A DNA stretch of 64,000 nucleotides from Incurvaria masculella (GCA_946894095.1 OX335657.1:3162001-3226000), one strand, 5' to 3'. Positions 10,584 to 21,402 are shown, counted from the first letter of the stretch. The notes: a model not told the origin generated them from the sequence alone. Translations and numbers: made by a program.

Positions 10584-10790
10584 GACATGGATGGCTAATA
10601 CCACACAACTATCGTTATGATATTAGCTCAATACATCACATTCCCGAAGGCCACCTATTAGGGGAAGGGACCTACAATTTACATGGGTTCCGAACCATGG
10701 AACAGCTCGCATTCGTAACGAATTGCACTTATCCAACTCAGAAAGAGAAAGAAAGTGATGCATGTCCGGGCGAGTAAGAATGGAATAATA
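10584..10790 (-). mobile_element. SINE family B, internally deleted copy
   Basis: It starts at the 3' end of the element, 'gacatggatggctaatacca', and jumps after 'acattcccgaagg' directly to 'ccacctattaggggaagggac'. About 150 bp of body present in other copies is lost. It continues through 'ggttccgaaccatggaacag' to 'agtgatgcatg' next to the tRNA-type head, which is degraded. Confidence 0.7.
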
Positions 10791-10915
10791 GAAAAGCTCG
10801 AAACAGTTTTCATACAGTTAGGGATACAGTAAGAGAAAACAGTTATTGCACACAGTTTAAAAAGAATAGAAATATACAGTAATATTTAATGTTTAGGGCT
10901 ACTGTTTTCACTCAG

Positions 10916-11272
10916 TAATCTTAAGTAGGTAGGTATGTAAGCGAGCACGAAGGTGCCACCTATGGTACAGCCGTTAGGCCAGTTTAGGTGGCCCTGCTCA
11001 CCCAAAGGTACTTATTTATCTTATTGTTAAGTTACCTATAGAACTTCTAGCGTGTGTAATGTACAGTGGCCGATAAATGTTACATATTTATTTATGGTAT
11101 TTCATGCATGCCATCTGTAAGTCACTCATGAAAACAAGTGTAATTTTTTTTCTACACTGTATTTATTTTATTAATTAATATCCTGAAAAAATCTGTAATT
11201 TCTTCATGCAAAAATAAATCATTCATTCATTCATTCATTCAATTCATTCAATCAAAATCATTTATTCATTCA
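10916..11272 (+). mobile_element. 5'-truncated copy of the 34-40 kb LINE (3' UTR only)
   Basis: The sequence from 'aagtaggtaggtatgtaa' through 'ggtgccacctatggtacagc', 'aggtggccctgctcaccca' and 'ttcttcatgcaaaaataaat' matches, in reverse complement, 34240-34625 almost base for base. It ends in a (CATT)n/(ATTC)n run, as the minus-strand element does. This shows where that LINE's 3' end is and that it has been copied more than once. Truncation at the 5' side is normal for target-primed reverse transcription. Confidence 0.85.
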
Positions 11273-12039
11273 AGTTAGAGTTACCAATTTACTAAGTTGG
11301 CTCTATTTTAACGTTGCAAAACATTTAGTTAGTTATTACAGTTAGATTCACTGATTTTCACCAACACCTGAGATGCAGAAGACTCCACTACTACAGACTT
11401 TTGTAAGTGCACATACATTTGACTAGATAACATTCGTAGCTTACATCGGCGCGGACCTCGAATCCGGGAAACCAGCGATGTCGCCGCGACCTCGGAAGCG
11501 CCTGCGGCATGGAGATAAGGGAAATTCATTTTGGACGGAATCATTCACTTTTTCGAGGAAATGTTTTCCGTGAGAAGGCTTCCCCGAATTTCTCCCCGCT
11601 TCCGTTTCGCTCCGCTCGCAAAGAAACGGCTCTTCGGGGAAGGCTCGCGGAATTGTGATACTTCACGCTCGCGGGAATTAGCCACGTTTTGTTTACCGAA
11701 TTTTCTTTCCCACTGAACTAGAAATGGTCGTCCTTGCTTTGTTGAAGAGACCTGTGTTGCCATCCGTTGCCTGGCGAAGCGAAATATGCGTGCACACCAT
11801 CGAGTAAGGATGGGCGGGAGGTGCGACCGAAACACTTCGTTATAGCGGCAGCGTAGCATGCATACATTGACGATAGTGGCAGCCATACAGTTGGTTAGCG
11901 AATTCGCTCATTCCTGATGTTATCTAGTTTCAGAGTTACTTAAAAAATGCTAAGGACGCCATTGAGTGCAATATTTGATTCAAATAAAAAAAAAAAAAAA
12001 AATTTATTTAATCAGTGATTTTCAGTAGACACTAAGGAA
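11273..12039. other. No gene recognised; GC-rich block 11440-11860
   Basis: The block contains repeated motifs such as 'ttccccgaa', facing 'ttcggggaagg', and 'gctcgcgg'. It looks unlike the flanking repeats. Open frames on both strands overlap and cannot both be real; neither shows a domain. An A-rich run precedes the family A copy at 12040. Confidence 0.35.
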
Positions 12040-13509
12040 AAAACCGGCCAAGTGCGAGTCTGACTCGCACACGAAGGGTTCCGTACCATCGTACAAGATT
12101 TAATTTTTTTAAATTTTTTAAATTAAGATTTAGATTTTACCTCAAGGTAGTATCCTTGGACCTTTACTCTTCCTTATTTACATTAACGAATTTTCTGAAT
12201 GCACTATACACAAAATTGTACTTTTTGCTGATGATGCAACTGGTCTAATCGCAGCTGAATATAAATGTAATCCGAAGCAACATGAGGAAACAGTAAAAAA
12301 AGCGTTAACAGATATAATTAATTGGCTGAACTGTAATGAATTATGCATTAATCTATCAAAAACCAACATAATACAATTCCACCCATATCAAGGCTCGAGG
12401 CAAGATATTACAACTACATATGCAGGAAAGGTCATCGAGGAAGTAACAAGCGCAAAATTTCTTGGAATGATGATAGAAAGTAACGTCAACTGGAAAACTC
12501 ATATAGAGATTTTAGAAAAGAAAATAAGCAGTTTTTGTTATGCCTTAAAAGTGCTCACTGCGGTATCTTCTATAGAGACTAGCTTAATGGCATATTATGG
12601 TTTTGTTTATTCCCATCTTAATTATGGAGTGATATTCTGGGGAAACTCTGTAGATGCAAATAAAATATTTGTTATACAAAAGAGGTGTATTCGAACAATG
12701 TATGGTATGAGGTACCAAGATAGCTGCAGGACAATATTTAAGGATAAAAAAATTCTAACATTAGCATCTATATATATTTTAGAATTATGTAGTTTTGTCA
12801 AAGAGCATCCACAATATTTTTCTGCAGCCGCTGATATCACAAGATATAATACGCGTCAATGTGAGGCTGGCAACCTGTACAAGGCTCCCGTAAGAACAAC
12901 ACTGGTATTAAAAAGCACATCACATTCAGCGACTACGATATTTAATAAACTTCCTCAAGGTTTAAAACGGTGCCAAAGCCCTGTTATCTTTAAAAGACAG
13001 CTGAAAGCCTGGCTACAAACTAAAGCTTACTACAACGTAACAGAGTTTAACAACGATAATAAAGGTTAGGTAATAATGTTTTTTTATTGTTATGTAATAT
13101 GTACTTGATGTATGATATATTTTATTTCTACACACCTGAGTATTCGCAGAAAATGCGAAACTCTATTGCCACACCTAAATTTAGGTAATCACTATACTTT
13201 GTAAAGTACCGTTTGTTCACACATTAGTACAATTTTAAGTGATACGGCAATAAATGATTTTGATTTTGATTTTGATTTTGAAAACAAAAAAATCACGTTT
13301 TTACGGGACCCCCTTTAATTTTTATTATTTTTTTATTTTACCTATTTGTTGTTATAGCGGCAAAATAAATAGACACTCTGAAAATTTGCCTGCCTACCGA
13401 TTACGGTTCATGAGATACAGCCCTGTGACAGACGGACGGACGGACGGACGGACAGCGGAGGCTTAGTAATAAGGTTCCGTTTCACCCTTTCGGTACGGAA
13501 CCCTAAAAA
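12040..13509 (+). mobile_element. Family A repeat, copy 4, split by a LINE insertion
   Basis: The first part (12040-12107) runs from 'aaaccggccaagtgcgagtc' to 'gtacaagatttaa'. The second (about 13277-13509) resumes with 'aaaacaaaaaaatcacg' and runs through the (GGAC)n run to 'ggtacggaaccctaaaaa'. Unbroken copies (for example the reverse of 49609-49909) have 'gatttaacacaaaaaatcac' here. The break point is therefore exact, and the LINE fragment between them is the younger insertion. Confidence 0.85.
12134..13279 (+). mobile_element. 5'-truncated non-LTR retrotransposon with partial RT
   Basis: A plus-strand frame is open from 12134 to 13069 without a stop (312 codons) but has no start, because the element is truncated. 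It begins at the RT motif 'PQGSILGPLLF', continues with 'FADDAT' (the catalytic Asp-Asp box) and 'SKTNIIQF', and runs through the thumb and C-terminal region ('WGNSVDANKIFVIQKRCIR', 'TIFNKLPQGLK'). It ends about 200 bp later in a (TGATTTT)n-type tail at 13255-13279. Endonuclease and N-terminal RT are absent, so it cannot move by itself. A related but decayed copy lies at 27990-28475. It belongs to the broad Jockey/CR1/I group; the clade is not assigned. Confidence 0.85.
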
Positions 13510-14653
13510 CTAATTTATCACAACGTCGGTCAACTTATCACATGCAGTAATTAGGTATATCTATACTATGATGCTTACATTATTATCAAAAGTATGTATT
13601 AATAAATTCAATTACAAGGAGATTATTATTAACTTTGGCAATTTATATTTATGTCGCTAAAATTAATTAATTAAGATTATTTATTACGATTTTAAACCTC
13701 GGTTTACTACTTTGTTCTTTGTATTGTTAGACGCAATGTATTTTAACGATGAATATTGTATGACAATTTCAAGTGTAGTTTACTACCAGATGACTGCTTA
13801 ATAAATAACAATAACAATTATTATCTATACATCTTATGCTATGTTGCGCGTCCTGAATTTATAAGAGAACTAACTACCATCAGGAGGGAATGTATCCCTT
13901 GCCACCCATCTCTCTCCTTTCGAGCCTGAACACACTGTTGTGGGTCGGTCAGTAGTGGCCACTATAGTTTGATAGATGCGTATATAATAGCTAGCAGTTA
14001 ATGTATCAAAAAAACTAAAACTTACAGACGTAGAGGATTTTGACTGAGGATACAGGCACAAGCCTATCCTCTCCACCTCATTATCCTCTTAATAAAATAA
14101 AGTCATTTTCGATGCGCCGGAAGGGCCATGAGTTCTGTGAATTTTTTAAAGAGCAGTGCCGAGCTCCTAACAACACTTTCGTTAAGTATTTCCGTCTCCG
14201 TCTATCCAATTTAAAGAGCTATGTCTTGTTGAGCTTAGGAAACGTTAGCTATTTGCGATTGTATGTAAATTGAAAACGAATGACTCAGGTTGTGACCCTC
14301 TCTTCGCTAGTAACTGACGCGAGTAGAGTTCGACTTGACACCACCACCATCCGGTAGGACTTTTAATATACTAGAACAGCAGAATATGTGGTCATTCCTT
14401 TATTTCTTTCTTTTTCTTCCTTGATTTATTTCATATTAAACTTACTGCTCACTCCTGCTTTTGGTAATAAAGCGTGGTGATCGGTGGCATATAATTAATA
14501 GGAAAAATCAAACTAAAGCAGAAACAAAACGAATCAAAATCGGGCGAGAATCTATATGCGGACAGACGTTGGATTGTAAAACACTCATGATAAAAGATAT
14601 AAAAATAAATATATTTCTTGAAACAGGTTAATTAAAGAGAAAGAAGTCGTTTT
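13510..14653. other. No gene recognised
   Basis: AT-rich intergenic-type sequence. Short frames on both strands (13870-14076, 14040-14273) have no recognisable domain. No inverted terminal repeats were noticed. Confidence 0.4.
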
Positions 14654-14898
14654 AAGGGTTGCGTACCCAAAGGGTGCTAACGGAACCTTATTACTAAGCC
14701 TCCGCTATCCGTCCGTCCGTCCGTCTGTCACAGGGTAATGCTTTCATAAGCCGTAATAGGTAGGCAGCAGGAATTTCCACGGAGTGTGTATGTATTTTAC
14801 GGCTATAACAAGAATATTAAGTAACATTTAAAAATTGCACCTTGTACCATTGTACGGAACCTTTCGCGTGCGAGTCCGACTCGCACTTGGCCGGTTTT
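14654..14898 (-). mobile_element. Family A repeat, copy 5
   Basis: It reads 'agggttgcgtacccaaaggg' at the left, through (CCGT)n, to 'cgagtccgactcgcacttgg' and 'ccggttttt' at the right. It is shorter than average because part of the A-rich middle is deleted. Confidence 0.85.
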
Positions 14899-15390
14899 TA
14901 TGGTTTGGTTTTCTCCTTCGACACGCAACCGAAATTGGACGTACGTTGCCAAAATTGCAACGAATATTAGCCTCAGAATATAGACATAATTTTCCACCAT
15001 CTGAAACTAAATACTACTCAGGATTGTCGGCTCGGAACTAATATGCATATTTAAAGAGCTACCCTTACCCTGTCAACCCCACGATGAGGGCTGTTGACAC
15101 GACATGTACGAACCCTTGCGATTCCCAATATAATTTTCCATTAGCAATGTTGATTAGGGTGAGTTTGAATTAATTGTAAGACATTTTGGTAGTAAGTAGA
15201 CGTGGCTGCCTCGTGCCGGTGATAGTGAAATGAGGTTGGGTTTGTTAATTGACATATTTGTGTTTCTATGTTTTGAGATAATATCTATACTGTAAAGAAA
15301 TATGCATGAGAAGACTAACAAAAAACCTATTACGTCGATTTCAATTTTGTAAATGTTTTGCCACACAAATTGGTTAATGAACCAGCGTTG

Positions 15391-15738
15391 CATACAGCAA
15401 GCATCCTAGGAATGTGACATGTATAATCGACCGTGAAGCAAGGACACATTAATTGAAGAAAGAGCCCAGTAAAAAGAACTAATTTACGAATATACTGCAA
15501 GGCTGGACCCGAACCATACCATTCGCGGGTATTGCGTCTACCAATTTCGCCACCTGTTAATACCCATAATTTGGAATTCTCCTACAGTCCCTCCTCCCGT
15601 AATGAATGCCTCCTACTAAGCGATTCCTTGGAAAAAGCGACGTACCTGCTTAGTACGAAAAAGTATATTTACTTAAGTCAACCTAGGACTGGCTCTAGCG
15701 TCTGATGCCAAATACGATTTTGGTGATGACGGCAATAT
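15391..15738 (-). mobile_element. Family J tRNA-derived element, copy 1
   Basis: The minus strand contains a tRNA-Leu-like region: the A-box 'gtggcgaaattggtagac' as its complement near 15536-15553, and the B-box as 'ggttcgggtcc' near 15510. Flanking strings 'gaccgtgaagcaaggacaca' and 'gcgacgtacctgcttagtac' recur in the copies at 16729, 27383, 27617, 58386 and 60190. It is non-coding and SINE-like, with extra inverted sequences on both sides. Confidence 0.7.
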
Positions 15739-16035
15739 GTGTGACTAGCTGCGGTACCCGGCCCCGCTCGGGTTAGTGTCGGCTAAATTATCTCATGGAT
15801 AAAAAGTAGCCCACATGACTGGTCCAGGGCGTGTACTCTTGGCATTCAGTCATTGCGGATTCAGTAGAGTTAACAGTAATGTCAAAGTAAAATCTTCTTC
15901 TGTTAACTCTACTGAATCCGCAATGACTGAATGCCAAGAATACACGTCCTGGACAATGTATCCATCTACCAAATTTAATCAAGATCGTTCGAGCCGAAAT
16001 AGCATGATTTAATGAGAAACATCCAATAATTCCCA
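15739..16035 (+). mobile_element. RTE-like LINE tail, split by a foldback element
   Basis: The left part is 'actagctgcggtacccggcc' to 'aaaaagtagcccacatgac'. The right part is 'aatgtatccatctaccaaat' to 'cagaaatagcatgattta'-like sequence and 'gagaaacatccaa'. Together they form the usual 3' tail of an insect RTE-type element. The palindrome at 15822-15954 lies between them. Confidence 0.6.
15822..15954. mobile_element. Family P foldback element, copy 1: 55-bp arms, 23-nt loop
   Basis: The left arm is 15822-15876 and the right arm 15900-15954. The arms match at 53 of 55 positions in inverted orientation, and both include 'cttggcattcagtcattgcg' or its complement. The loop is 15877-15899. A near-identical element lies at 23957-24073, and one with related ends but a different interior at 53251-53468. 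There is no coding capacity. Mobility is inferred from the three separate locations, each interrupting another repeat. Confidence 0.8.
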
Positions 16036-16574
16036 TTTAGAGCTTCGTTGACATTTGGTGGCTATTAAAAAAAAAACATTTGCCGCCAGAACCTTTTTGC
16101 ACTTTCACTGCTACATTGCTTACCTAGTAAGTAAGTAACGTGTAACGTAGGTAAGTTTTGCGTGGACTCCAACCCACAGCCAGCCTCAACATCGAAAACA
16201 GTAACCCACCTCGAACCTGACTGCTCCCAGTGATGCTATACATTGATAAAATACGCACATAAATCAGGTAAGTGGTTCGCCAGTTATAAGACTTTAACAC
16301 TCACTACCCACCCTTCTGGTAGTGAAGCGTTATATTATGTAGCATATAAGTTTTGAGTAGAATCAGGCTAGACGTAGATACAATCCGCATCTAAATCGAG
16401 TAATTGGTTCTCAAGGATTTTATTTTATTGGTCGCTCCTCTGGCGATTTAGCGTGTTGCCAAGTAGTCCTAAAGCCGTATTTCTGTACAATTAGTAAAAG
16501 TGAAGTAGCGCTACCGGCATCGTTTTCGAAGCCTCGTGAAAGTTCGAAAGCCGATGGGCACAATATCTTTATAA

Positions 16575-16728
16575 ATTGTAGCCTATGTGTTATTCTGATG
16601 TATAAGCTATATTATTGTGAAGTTTCATTAAAATCCATTCAGTAGTTTTTACGTGAAAGAGTAACAAACATCCATCCATCCATCCATTATTACAAACTTT
16701 CCCCTTTATAATATTAGTAGGATTGTTC
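16575..16728 (+). mobile_element. RTE-like LINE tail with (ATCC)n end
   Basis: 'aagtttcattaaaatccatt' followed by 'cagtagtttttacgtgaaag' and an 'acatccatccatccatcc' run is the usual end of an insect RTE-type element, here 5'-truncated. It is followed by 'ttataatattagtagga', also typical. Confidence 0.6.
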
Positions 16729-17093
16729 AATCTTTGCAGTCAATGTCCGCAACACAGATGAAGCGTTAAATAAATGTATGTAGGTATAGTTTTAAACACT
16801 GTTTTACTAGGAGGCATTCATTACGGGAGGAGGTACTGTAGGACAAATCCAAATTATGGGTATACAGCCGGTGGCGAAATTGGTAGACCCAATACCCGCG
16901 AATGGTATGTTTTGCTGGTTCGGGTCCAGCCTTGCAGTATATTCGTAAAGTAGTTCTTTTTACTGGGCTCTTTCTTCAATTAATGTGTCCTTGCTTCACG
17001 GTCGATTATACATACATACATGTCACATTCCTTGGAATAAGCGACGTACCTGCTTAGTAGGAAAAAGTATATTTACTTAAGCAAGCATCCTCC
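16729..17093 (+). mobile_element. Family J tRNA-derived element, copy 2
   Basis: It is the mirror image of the 15391 copy. A tRNA-like core lies at about 16868-16934 ('gccggtggcgaaattggtag' ... 'ctggttcgggtccagcc') with A- and B-box matches. It ends at 'aaaaagtatatttacttaag'. Having two copies in opposite orientation 1 kb apart, with RTE tails between, could allow a local inversion. Confidence 0.7.
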
Positions 17094-17295
17094 TTTGATA
17101 TAATTATTAGTTTTATTCGACACTTAAAGGGACTTTGTTATTGAAATACTGATTATCTTGTACTGGTATTGTTTGCAAGCTGATAAGAAATGCCCTTAAT
17201 GTGTGGCAATTAAGCTAATCAGCAGCACGTGAAAAATGTTATATGCCCAAAATGCAATATTTTGTGTTTAACCAAAGTGTAATATTACCGTTTTT

Positions 17296-17489
17296 AGGGT
17301 TCCGTACCCAAAGGGTGAAAACGGAACCCTATTAATAAGCCTTCGCTGTTCGTCCGTCCGTCCGTCCGTCTGTGACAGGGCTGTATCTCATGAACCGTAA
17401 TAGATAGGCAGCTGAAATTTTCACAGTGTGTATTTATTTTGCCGCTATAACAACAAATAGGCAAAATAAAAATATAATAAAAATTAAAG
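17296..17489 (-). mobile_element. Family A repeat, copy 6, truncated against a SINE
   Basis: It starts 'tagggttccgtacccaaagg' and is clean up to 'acaacaaatag', then runs through A-rich sequence straight into SINE family B at 17490. The 5' part, with the palindrome, is missing. Confidence 0.8.
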
Positions 17490-17710
17490 GTAGGGTTAAG
17501 CCCGCCCCGGTTGGTACCACCGCATTGGATGAAACTATGGTTGAAGCGGCAATAAAAAATTGTCGTGTTTTACATCCAGTTCAATGTAGCCGTGCTCATA
17601 AAGGGAAGGTCCTGGTATGGAACCAAATCCCTTCGGGAATGTGGTGTATTGGGCTAATATCATAACGGTAGTTGTGTGGTATTAGCCATACATGTCAGGT
17701 TGCAAAAAAA
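17490..17710 (+). mobile_element. SINE family B body
   Basis: It runs from 'tagggttaagcccgcc' through 'ccatccagttcaatgtagcc'-like sequence, 'aaggtcctggtatgg' and 'ggtattagccatacatgtca' to an A-run. The head is missing; the sequence joins the truncated family A copy on its 5' side. Confidence 0.75.
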
Positions 17711-17725
17711 AACGTTGTTTTTTAG

Positions 17726-18512
17726 ATGGGTGCCGCACAATCTCACCGCTGCTGGTCGGAAAGGTGGTCGCGTGAATTGGTGCCGAATTATGATGGATAC
17801 GTTCGAAGCTGGTAAGAAAGCGTTTCTGAAGCATATGTTTTGAAAACATAAGAAAGAATAAATAATTCTATTAATTTATACTAAAAATTTTACAATTAAA
17901 TAAAAAAATTTTCAAACATAAAAAAAATATAAAAAAATTATATTTTTTAAAATTATTATTTATATTTTATTTAAATTTTTTTTAAATACTGACTGGTGAC
18001 AAAAGATGGCTACATAACTATGACCCCAAAAGTAAGCGACAGTCGACGATATGGTGCTTTGAAGGTGAATCAAATCTAATGAAATATCGCCGTGCACGAA
18101 ACACACAGAAACAAATGGTCACCTAATTTGATTGCAAGACGGGTCATATTGCTACTGTGGTGCTAGAGAATCAAATAACGGTTTACTCAGAATAGTATGC
18201 GACAGTTTGTGCCCCAAAAGTATTATCAGCTTGTTGTGACAAGCGGCGGAAGTCTGGAATCCGGCACAGAGTCTGGCACCATGACAATGCCTCGCCGCAG
18301 ACGTCTGTCAGAACACTCAACCTTTTCCATTCAAAAGATGTGCCTTTCCTAAATCAAAAGTTTGAAAGCAAAGGACATGCGCTAGCCGCTTAACATTTTG
18401 AGATTTCTGAAGTGTCTTAAGCAAAGTGGTCAGTATTTTCCAAGTGGTTAACCGTATGGAAAAGTGTATACGTGCTCAGGGTGAATACTTTGAAAAGATC
18501 GATACCCGAAAT
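17726..18512 (+). pseudogene. mariner-family transposase, degenerate
   Basis: Conceptual translation gives 'RWVPHNLTAAGRKGGRVNWC', then after an AT-rich interruption (about 17840-17985) 'ILTGDKRWLHNYDPKSKRQS' with the first catalytic Asp, then 'VWHHDNASPQTS' with the second. The last part, 'FSKWLTVWKS' and 'CIRAQGEYFEKI', matches the usual mariner C-terminus but in a different frame. Multiple stops and at least one frameshift destroy the gene, and the third catalytic position is not recognisable. Terminal repeats were not identified. The usual mariner product is about 345 residues. Confidence 0.8.
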
Positions 18513-19356
18513 AAAAAAAATAAAATTTTTGGGTATCATTTTTTAGGTATTTGATAAGCAACAAACGAAAATCATTGACACAACAAAAATACCATAGCCC
18601 GTCTAACAATTATAAGAGCAACATCTTGCTTGAAACGTTAATCTTTCTTCCTGAGGCCATATATTTATTTAAATTTCCTTGGTCGTTTGAGGTAAGCTGC
18701 AATGAGATGAAAAAATTATAAAGCAACGAACCCTTTTCCTTATGCATGGACTCAACCCCAAAGCACAACATTTAAAAGCATTACATTTCCATAAATTAAT
18801 AAAACAAAATTCATTATATACGCACACCTGCATAAACAAAAATGTGCACATTCCCTGGAACTTTTGAAACATTTCAAACTCGCAATACTATGAAAACTCA
18901 AGGAGCAAGTACGAACTGTGAAAAATAAAGGATGGAAAAATATAATAACAAGCATGGAACTCCAATATGTATTTTAGTATAAATAAAATAAGGCCATTCC
19001 ATCATTCTTTTGGTTGAAGAACCAAAGCGACGAGATTTGTTCTAATGGCCAAAATATTATAATGACGCTGTTTGGAACAATCTTGATTGCATTGATAAAC
19101 AATTGAGAAACATTCCAGTTTTGTGCGGTTGGACAGTGACATCTATTGACCAGAGGTTTAGAAAATGGACAGTTAAATTTATTGTCTGAAATAAATTCAT
19201 TTGAATCAGGGTTCGCTGGTTTGCGTCGCCACCTAACATGATCAGATTATGGCGAGCATTGTGCTCTGATTGGTTACCGACGCTAAAACCTCTAGCTAAT
19301 CAGAGCATTGTTTTATTATAGCCTTGACATCGCTAACCAATCAGCTCATGCGCCAG
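18513..19356. other. No gene recognised
   Basis: AT-rich sequence with overlapping short minus-strand frames that show no domains. Around 19240-19350, 'ctctgattggttaccg' and 'ctaatcagagcattg' form a loose inverted pair. Confidence 0.4.
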
Positions 19357-20016
19357 TTCAGGCGCTAATACTAGTCAACTACTCGCGCCATACAGATGCA
19401 CCTATAAACAAATGTAATAATATGTAGTGAAACGCCTGAGCAAGTCCAAATAGAACTCCGGACAGATAATAGATTGTTAACATTTCGTATTCCATTAATT
19501 TTGTATATAATAATAACAATAAAAAAGTAGATTTTTCACATTAGAAATCTGAAAGTATTATGATTTCTAGATATAAGCAAAAAGAGCATATATGCATAAA
19601 CAAATAATTCCATTTGCTTTTAGATTTCTACATTTAGTCAAAAAGTTCGGAAATGGACACCGTTTCCGCAATGTATTTTGTATAGAAAAAGGAAACATAC
19701 ATTATCGAAAATAGTACTTTTGAGGTTACCGCGGTCGTTAGACATGTTTGAAAAATGTTACGGCTTTTTCAGTCGTCTGCTGCGCACGAGCGCGGCGGAT
19801 GCCTCCTTGACAACGGGCTGAATGATTAGCTCGAAACGTCGGAGAATATCTCTACCTGCCGCGTGAAAAGCCGTAACATTTTTCAAACATAACGAAAATA
19901 GGTTGATCCCTAGACAAGGAATCATATATTGTAAGAATGACACTTCTAATCGTCAGAATTAGTTAACTTGGGGTGCCTCGTCTAACTTTGCGATTTGGCT
20001 AGTACCAGGGCCTTAA
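19357..20016 (+). mobile_element. Family H TTAA MITE, copy 2, carrying a nested family I element
   Basis: It begins at a mutated TTAA (ttca, 19357-19360), 'ggcgctaatactagtcaact', and ends 'ctagtaccagggccttaa'. The interior matches copy 1 except for ~180 bp inserted after 'acattatcgaaaata'. Confidence 0.8.
19714..19892. mobile_element. Family I element, copy 1, with an 8-bp direct repeat
   Basis: It is flanked by CGAAAATA at 19706-19713 and 19893-19900, where uninterrupted family H has this once; this is a clear target-site duplication. Internally, 'tgtttgaaaaatgttacggc' faces 'gccgtaacatttttcaaaca'. The string 'gctgaatgattagctcgaaa' followed by 'cgtcgg' is common to all three copies (also 25969 and 57264). 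An 8-bp duplication fits hAT-type transposition, but the ends are asymmetric. Confidence 0.75.
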
Positions 20017-20375
20017 AACGCGCTAAACTAACGCGAACAGTTTGGCGTTCGCACTCGACCCTCTGCCAGGAAGAGACGGGGGCTCCATTCGTGAAAAGTT
20101 TTCTTATCTCCCCGAGCTCGCTTCCCTGTCGGGCTGTTTCAGTATTCATGCTCCGGACATGAATTTTAAATAATTAATTTAATTCAACCGATCCTTCCGA
20201 GAAGTTCGCGAACAATAGCAGCGGTAGCTTCCGACGCCGATACGGCCATTATAATGCGAACTCTCGTCGGAACTGCCTGCCTCATTTTGATCTCATAATT
20301 GAAAATGCCTTGCAGAAAATGTATACTTTTACTAAAATTGGACGATTTTTTTTATCAAGATCTATTGCTATTAGC
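20017..20375. other. No gene recognised; moderately GC-rich
   Basis: The sequence does not match the repeat families in the window. It has a mixed-composition block with 'cgagctcgcttccc' and 'gcggtagcttccgacgccga'. No open frame of interest was found. It could be single-copy host sequence. Confidence 0.35.
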
Positions 20376-20640
20376 TTTATACCACATTCCCGAATGATTT
20401 CGGTGCCATGCCAGGACTTACGCTTTATATCGCGGCTGCAATTAACTAAATGGAAAACATGGACTATGTTTCATTGCTGCTTCGACCATTTTTCATTTTT
20501 TGTTAATGATACCCGGTGGATGGACCTAGTTGGTAGGGAAGGTGACCTATACAGTTCTACTTGGGTTTCGGCCCAACATACCCTGAAACTCGAACCTGCG
20601 GTCTGCGAGATTAGAAACCACGATCGATAACTACGATAAA
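20376..20640 (-). mobile_element. SINE family B, diverged copy
   Basis: Body strings include 'ataccacattcccgaatga', 'ggtgccatgccaggactta', 'ttgctgcttcgaccat' and 'acctagttggtagggaagg'. Strong divergence suggests an old insertion. The head is lost. Confidence 0.65.
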
Positions 20641-20721
20641 TTTGAAAACATGCATGTTATGGAACTACGATTTTAAAACAGAGCATAAATAGCAACTACG
20701 AAAACTTTATTTTTTTTAAAC

Positions 20722-20965
20722 TGGACATGAATGGCTAATACCAAACTGACCGTCAGATATTAGCCGTACACACCGCATGGGAACCAGGTGCCATGCCAGG
20801 AACTTCTATGTATTGCTCAGATAGATAGAACTGGATGGAAAACAGTCAATTTTGATTGCCGATTCGACCATTGTTTATTGAATGCGATGGTAGCAACCTA
20901 GGCGGTCTTTTTATTCTGTGACCCTACCAGTAAGGTACTCTAGGTCCCCGAGTTTTACGTGGAAT
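20722..20965 (-). mobile_element. SINE family B, diverged copy
   Basis: From 'ctggacatgaatggctaata' through 'ccaggtgccatgccagg' and 'gaactggatggaaaaca' to 'tttacgtggaatccaaacc'. The junction to the 5S-type head is reached but the head is not preserved. Confidence 0.65.
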
Positions 20966-21110
20966 CCAAACCACACCCAGCGCAAACTGTTAAAAAACGG
21001 ACATCTAGAGCGAAGACAGAGAATGTAGAGGCAGCAAAAAATGACGAAAAAGATTCGTATTCGTTTATTATTTATTAGGTCTATAAAACTTATAGAGTAT
21101 TGTCTCCTTT

Positions 21111-21402
21111 TTAGGGTTCCGCACCCAAGGGGTGCCAAAGAAACCCTATTTAGCCTCCGCTGTCCGTCCGTCCTTCCGTCTGTCACAGGGCTGTATCTCA
21201 TGAGCCGTAATTGGTGGTAGGCAGCAAAAATGTTTGCAGAGTGTGTATTTATTTTGCCACTATAACAACAAGTAGGTAATATTTAAATAATGAAAATGAG
21301 TTTACAAAAAAAAACCAGATTTTTTTTTGTGTAAAGTCTTGTACGATAGCACAAAACCTTCGTACGCGAGTCCGACTCGCGCTTGGCCGCCGGTTTTTTT
21401 TC
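21111..21402 (-). mobile_element. Family A repeat, copy 7
   Basis: It runs from 'tagggttccgcacccaaggg' to 'cgagtccgactcgcgcttgg' and 'ccgccggttttttt'. It is full length with a short microsatellite. Confidence 0.85.

Noticed and set aside
11220..11272. CRISPR-like or satellite array of short direct repeats
   Set aside because: The (ATTC)n run is the tail of a LINE, matched by the minus-strand copy at 34250-34310; there are no spacers.
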